Source: DSYU01 sp963827605 (GTDB taxonomy: Bacteria > Chloroflexota > Anaerolineae > Anaerolineales > Anaerolineaceae). From it: a DNA stretch of 64,000 nt. The DNA is taken from assembly GCA_963827605.1 (NCBI GenBank), contig CAWHBK010000003.1, positions 496,001 through 560,000 of the forward strand, read 5' to 3'. This document shows, one piece after another, positions 60,147-64,000 of this stretch. Positions within the stretch are counted from its first letter, which is position 1. Every line of letters begins with the position of its first letter. Made by a program: the position numbers and the translations under genes. The notes under the pieces are model-generated. The model was not told the origin of the DNA and did not search any database. It saw nothing but the letters and a program-made list of their open reading frames with translations.

Positions 60147-61199
60147 ATGGCGAAAATTGATTTTGGTGGAGTAGAAGAAGAAGTTGTCACCCGGGAAGAG
60201 TTCTCCCTGGAAAGAGCCAAAGCAGTGCTGAAGAACGAAACGGTGGCTGTGCTTGGTTACGGCGTGCAAGGTCCGGCACAGGCGCAGAATATGCGGGACA
60301 ACGGCATCAACGTAATCGTCGGGCAGAAATCGGGGTCAGCCAGTTACGAGAAAGCCCTCGCCGATGGTTGGGTCCCTGGCAAAACCTTATTCTCTCTGGA
60401 AGAAGCCGCCGAGCGCGGGACGATGATCCAGTACCTGGTTTCGGACGCTGGTCAGGTGGCCATGTGGCCAAAGATTTGCGCCTGCCTTAAACCGGGGGAT
60501 GCTCTGTACTTCTCGCATGGCTTCGGCATTGTCTATCGGGAACAGACCAGCATTGTTCCGCCGGATTTTGTGGATGTTGTCCTGGTCGCGCCTAAGGGTT
60601 CGGGCACATCCGTGCGGGCGAACTTCCTGGCGGGGAGCGGGATCAACTCTTCTTTCGCCATCCATCAGGACGCTACCGGGCGAGCCTGGGAACGGACTGT
60701 CGCGGCAGGGATTGCCATCGGTTCGGGCTATCTGTTCCCCACCACCTTTGAAAATGAGGTCTACTCTGACCTGACCGGCGAGCGCGGCATTCTGATGGGC
60801 GCGCTGGCCGGCGTGATGGAAGCCCAGTACAACACCCTGCGAGCCCACGGCCATTCGCCATCCGAGGCGTTCAACGAGACGGTAGAAGAACTTACCCAGT
60901 CGCTCATCCGCCTGGTGGCTCAAAACGGGATGGACTGGATGTATGCCAACTGCTCGACGACGGCTCAGCGCGGCGCGCTGGATTGGAAAGGTCCCTTCCG
61001 CGAAGCAGTCGCTCCGGTCTTTGCAAAACTCTACCAATCCGTCCTGTCTGGGGAAGAGACACGCGTTGTACTAACGGTCAACTCAGCCCCAGACTATCGC
61101 GAGAAGCTCGCCGCCGAGCTAAAAGAAATGCGCGACTCTGAAATGTGGCAGGCCGGCGCGGCGGTACGCGCCCTGCGCCCGGAAAACTGGAATAAATAA
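60147..61199 (+). CDS. ilvC: Ketol-acid reductoisomerase
   Basis: The 350-residue enzyme converts acetolactate to dihydroxyisovalerate with NADPH. The nucleotide motif is VAVLGYGVQGPAQAQNMRDNG. The C-terminal knotted domain has YSDLTGERGILMGALAGVMEAQY and GHSPSEAFNETVEELTQSLI. Sequence style (SFAIHQDATG, NCSTTAQRGALDW) is that of the group found in Bacteroidetes and fungi, and less that of common bacterial class I enzymes; this is from memory. GGAG precedes the ATG. Confidence 0.94.
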   Translation: MAKIDFGGVEEEVVTREEFSLERAKAVLKNETVAVLGYGVQGPAQAQNMRDNGINVIVGQKSGSASYEKALADGWVPGKTLFSLEEAAERGTMIQYLVSDAGQVAMWPKICACLKPGDALYFSHGFGIVYREQTSIVPPDFVDVVLVAPKGSGTSVRANFLAGSGINSSFAIHQDATGRAWERTVAAGIAIGSGYLFPTTFENEVYSDLTGERGILMGALAGVMEAQYNTLRAHGHSPSEAFNETVEELTQSLIRLVAQNGMDWMYANCSTTAQRGALDWKGPFREAVAPVFAKLYQSVLSGEETRVVLTVNSAPDYREKLAAELKEMRDSEMWQAGAAVRALRPENWNK

Positions 61200-61203
61200 C
61201 TTT

Positions 61204-61242
61204 TTGGCATTCTGCCGTGGTTGAGCCACGGCAGAACGCCAA
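61204..61242 (+). repeat. Long inverted repeat between ilvC and leuA
   Basis: TTCTGCCGTGG (61210-61220) pairs with 61226-61236; adjacent TTGGC/GCCAA extends the stem past one mismatch. There is no T-run after it, so it is probably an intra-operon mRNA processing or attenuation element. Confidence 0.6.
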
Positions 61243-61253
61243 TAGGATCCTTT

Positions 61254-62912
61254 ATGAACAACTATGTCCGAATTTTCGATACCACTTTACGAGATGGCGA
61301 GCAGTCTCCCGGCGCGACCCTGACGTCAGCGGAAAAGCTGGAGATTGCTCGCGCGCTGGCTCGCATGGGCGTCGATGTGATGGAGGCGGGCTTTCCCGCC
61401 GCATCCCCTGACGACCTGGAAGCTGTCCGGCGCATTGCAATCGAAGTGGGCCAGCCCTCCGCGGAAATCCCGAACCCGCCGGTAATTTGCGGTCTGGCGC
61501 GCGCTACCCGCGGCGATGTCGACAAAGCCTGGGAAGCTGTCCGCTACGCTGCCCACCCGCGTATCCACACTTTTATCGCCACCTCGCCCATCCACATGCA
61601 GTACAAACTCAAGATGGATCCCGAACAGGTGATTGAACGGGCGGTAGAAATGGTTACCCACGCGCGCAGCCTGTGCGAGGATGTTGAGTTCTCCCCAGAA
61701 GACGCCGGGCGTTCCGATCCTGAATTTCTCTACCTGGTGCTCGGCGAGGTGATCAAAGCCGGCGCAACCACCTTGAATATACCCGACACCGTTGGCTACA
61801 CGACCCCTGAGGAGTTTGGCGCGCTCATCGATGGCATCCTGAAACATACGCCGGGCATCGAGAAATGTACAGTCTCCGTCCACTGCCATAACGATCTGGG
61901 GCTGGCCACGGCCAATACCCTGGCGGGCCTCCAGGCAGGCGCCCGGCAGGCTGAGGTAACCATCAATGGGATTGGCGAACGCGCCGGTAACACTTCTCTG
62001 GAAGAGGTGGTTATGGCGCTACAAACGCGCAAGCATATGTACGAACTGGCCACCGGCATCGAAACCACCCACATCTCCCGGGTTTCGAAGATGGTTTCCA
62101 ATTACACCGGTATCCCCGTGCAGCCCAATAAAGCCATAGTGGGCGCGAATGCTTTTGCCCACGAAGCCGGCATCCACCAGGATGGCATGCTCAAGCACTC
62201 ACAGACCTATGAAATCATGCGGCCCGAGATGGTAGGCGTAAGCCAATCCAAACTGGTTTTAGGCAAGCATTCTGGCCGGCATGCTTTCAAAACCCGCATG
62301 AAGGACCTGGGCTATAACCTGGATGAGCAGGAAATTGATAAGCTGTTCCAGCGCTTCAAAACCCTGGCGGATAAGAAAAAGACCATCACCGACACGGATT
62401 TAGAGGCGCTCCTTTCCGACACGATCTACCAGCCGCGCGAAATTTATGCCCTGGATGGTCTGCAGGTTGTTTGTGGCACCATGGGCATGCCTACCGCTAC
62501 GGTTCGCCTGGTCGGCCCAGATAACAAAAGCCATGTTCAGTCATCCGTGGGTACCGGCCCGGTAGATGCCGTTTATAAGGCGATCGATCTGGTCATCAGC
62601 CGGGACGCGATCTTGTCCCAAACGCGGCTGCTGGAATTTGTCGTCCACGCCGTAACGGAAGGGATCGATGCGATTGGCGAGGTAACGGTGCGGATCGAGA
62701 GCAATACCGCATCCCAAACGATGGACGCCCAATCGGAAATTAGCCAGCTGCGTACCTTTGGCGGCTATGGAGCAGATACGGATATCGTGGTCGCCAGCGC
62801 AAAGGCTTACCTTTCCGCGCTCAACAAAGTCCTGGTGGCTACCGGTGAATATGGTCCATCGGAAAAAGCAGCCGCTGAAATTGCCATCCCTGCCGGTTCT
62901 TTGCAGCAGTAG
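61254..62912 (+). CDS. leuA: 2-isopropylmalate synthase
   Basis: The 552-residue enzyme makes the first committed leucine intermediate from 2-oxoisovalerate and acetyl-CoA. RIFDTTLRDGEQSPGATLT is the N-terminal signature. HCHNDLGLATANTLAGLQAGA (in parts) holds the metal ligands. The C-terminal regulatory LeuA dimer domain begins near residue 400 with YALDGLQVVCGTMGMPTATV. ATG at 61254 has AGGATCC upstream; an in-frame TTG at 61221 lies inside a hairpin loop and is rejected. Confidence 0.95.
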   Translation: MNNYVRIFDTTLRDGEQSPGATLTSAEKLEIARALARMGVDVMEAGFPAASPDDLEAVRRIAIEVGQPSAEIPNPPVICGLARATRGDVDKAWEAVRYAAHPRIHTFIATSPIHMQYKLKMDPEQVIERAVEMVTHARSLCEDVEFSPEDAGRSDPEFLYLVLGEVIKAGATTLNIPDTVGYTTPEEFGALIDGILKHTPGIEKCTVSVHCHNDLGLATANTLAGLQAGARQAEVTINGIGERAGNTSLEEVVMALQTRKHMYELATGIETTHISRVSKMVSNYTGIPVQPNKAIVGANAFAHEAGIHQDGMLKHSQTYEIMRPEMVGVSQSKLVLGKHSGRHAFKTRMKDLGYNLDEQEIDKLFQRFKTLADKKKTITDTDLEALLSDTIYQPREIYALDGLQVVCGTMGMPTATVRLVGPDNKSHVQSSVGTGPVDAVYKAIDLVISRDAILSQTRLLEFVVHAVTEGIDAIGEVTVRIESNTASQTMDAQSEISQLRTFGGYGADTDIVVASAKAYLSALNKVLVATGEYGPSEKAAAEIAIPAGSLQQ

Positions 62913-62964
62913 ATAACAAAAAAACCTCATCAATTATCTCAGTTCACTTTTTAAGGAGAAAAAA

Positions 62965-63294
62965 ATGTCGACCTCAAAAGAACCCAACCCCCCTTCCCGC
63001 AAGGAAGAAGATTTCCCCAAGACCACGACCATCCCGGATGGTTGGATCATGGATGCATTGATGGAAGTGTATAACAGCAGCGGGTCCGTTTCTGACCCGA
63101 GCGGCGCTGCCCTCGAGCAGAACACGATGCCGGTTCCGGCAACCGGCACGACATTTGGAAAAGTCAACGGCAAATCCTATCCGGTTGATCCAGATTGCAG
63201 GCAGGAAATCACAATAAATGAAACGGAAAGCCTTTTCACCCGCCGGCTGGATCCATTCCCCTCTGCCTGGGATTTGTCCGGGATGTGGTTATGA
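62965..63294 (+). CDS. Unknown 109-residue protein between leuA and leuC
   Basis: TTTAAGGAGAAAAAAATG is an excellent translation start. The protein is soluble, Pro/Ser/Thr-rich and without a recognised domain; its end is LDPFPSAWDLSGMWL. Its stop overlaps the leuC ATG (ATGA), so leuC translation is probably coupled to it. It might be an accessory of the isopropylmalate isomerase; this is only context. Confidence 0.65.
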   Translation: MSTSKEPNPPSRKEEDFPKTTTIPDGWIMDALMEVYNSSGSVSDPSGAALEQNTMPVPATGTTFGKVNGKSYPVDPDCRQEITINETESLFTRRLDPFPSAWDLSGMWL

Positions 63295-64000
63295 CGCAGA
63301 CGAACCAGGCGCTGACCCTGTTTCAAAAAATATGGAACAGTCATGTTGTGCATCAAGAGCCCGACGCGCCCACCGTACTCTACATCGACCGGCACCTGGT
63401 CCATGAGGTAACCTCTCCCCAGGCCTTCGCCGGCCTGAAGACGCGCGGCTTAAAGGTACGCCGCCCGGAACGGACAACCGCTACCGTCGATCACGGGATC
63501 CCAACCCGCGTGCGGCCAGATGGGAATAAGACGGATCGATTATTTTATGCGGATGCCCAAAGCCGGAAGCAGATCGAGCTTATGGAAGCTAACTGCGCGG
63601 AGTTTGGCATCGATCTTTATGGGCTCAACTCAACCAGCCAGGGGATTGTGCACGTTATCGGGCCTGAATTAGGGTACACCCAGCCGGGTATGACGATCGT
63701 GTGCGGCGATTCGCATACCGCCACACACGGCGCCTTTGGCGCGCTGGCCTTCGGTATTGGCACCAGCGAGGTGGAGCATGTTCTGGCTACGCAGTGCCTG
63801 CTCCAGCGTGAGCCCAAGACAATGGAAATCCGGTTGGAAGGCAGCCTTCCAGATGGAGTATCTGCCAAAGATGTAATTCTCGCCATTATCGCGCAGATTG
63901 GCGTTGGCGGAGGGACCGGGCATGTGTTGGAATATACCGGGTCAGCCATCCGCGCTCTTGACATGGAAGGCCGGATGACGATTTGCAATATGTCGATTGA
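63291..64000 (+). CDS. leuC: 3-isopropylmalate dehydratase large subunit (3' end cut by window)
   Basis: At least 236 residues are present. YIDRHLVHEVTSPQAFAGL, VDHGIPT and VCGDSHTATHGAFGALAFGIGTSEVEHVLATQ (in parts; the Cys is the first Fe-S ligand) match LeuC/aconitase-type dehydratases. The other cluster cysteines lie beyond the window. It starts at ATG 63291, overlapping the preceding small gene. Confidence 0.95.
   Translation, partial: MTQTNQALTLFQKIWNSHVVHQEPDAPTVLYIDRHLVHEVTSPQAFAGLKTRGLKVRRPERTTATVDHGIPTRVRPDGNKTDRLFYADAQSRKQIELMEANCAEFGIDLYGLNSTSQGIVHVIGPELGYTQPGMTIVCGDSHTATHGAFGALAFGIGTSEVEHVLATQCLLQREPKTMEIRLEGSLPDGVSAKDVILAIIAQIGVGGGTGHVLEYTGSAIRALDMEGRMTICNMSI

Noticed and set aside
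61221..61253. TTG start for leuA 11 codons upstream
   Set aside because: It lies in the loop of a long hairpin and lacks a ribosome site; ATG at 61254 fits the family N-terminus.

Overview
The window looks like a chromosomal segment of a Chloroflexota bacterium, probably Anaerolineae-like. This is inferred from the gene repertoire and not from any database search. The pointers are a caa3-type oxidase, a MalT/SARP-type regulator beside small NHLP-clan-like peptides, an F420-type LLM oxidoreductase, a group 4 [NiFe] hydrogenase and many glycan-acting enzymes. Genes are densely packed, with purine-rich ribosome binding sites and few long gaps. No phage, insertion sequence or CRISPR array was seen.

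Layout. 1-3.6 kb (minus): a GH5 glycosidase cut by the window edge, an aminoglycoside nucleotidyltransferase-like protein and an LLM oxidoreductase. 3.8-7.7 kb (plus): caa3 cytochrome c oxidase coxB-ctaD-coxC-coxD, followed by large palindromes. 8.1-10.3 kb: manA and an acyltransferase-like gene. 10.4-16 kb (minus): a GAF/HD-GYP gene broken by one extra base, an NHLP-clan (Os1348-like) small protein, a previously unlisted peptide gene with three copies of PDAGGDVIR, and a 1084-residue ATPase/TPR/BTAD regulator. 16-25 kb: ribokinase, orphan ModA, and a xylose ABC importer with a ROK regulator, divergent from a CE7 acetylxylan esterase. 25-37 kb: a mixed set of metabolic genes, the initiator tRNA, thioredoxin and a CDF transporter. 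37.4-45.9 kb (minus): an 11-gene group 4 [NiFe] hydrogenase operon with its maturation protease. 46.2-49.7 kb (minus): succinate dehydrogenase sdhCDAB, with sdhB carrying one extra base. 49.8-55.6 kb: tRNA-Gly, tRNA-Cys, Nudix, a secreted metalloprotease, a second nucleotidyltransferase and a GHL6-type glycosidase. 55.8-64 kb (plus): a branched-chain amino acid operon ilvD-ilvB-ilvN-ilvC-leuA-(109-residue unknown)-leuC, preceded by a consensus promoter, an Ile/Leu/Val-rich leader peptide and an intrinsic terminator.

How the parts work together. The cell appears to take up and deacetylate xylan-derived sugars, respire with succinate dehydrogenase and a caa3 oxidase, and exchange H2 through an ion-pumping hydrogenase. 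Its branched-chain amino acid synthesis appears to be controlled by attenuation.

The best candidate for an undescribed system is the 11.7-16.0 kb locus: a three-repeat peptide, an NHLP-clan small protein and a SARP-like regulator, with a direct repeat in the peptide promoter. Two single-base frameshifts (HD-GYP, sdhB) may be real or may be assembly errors.
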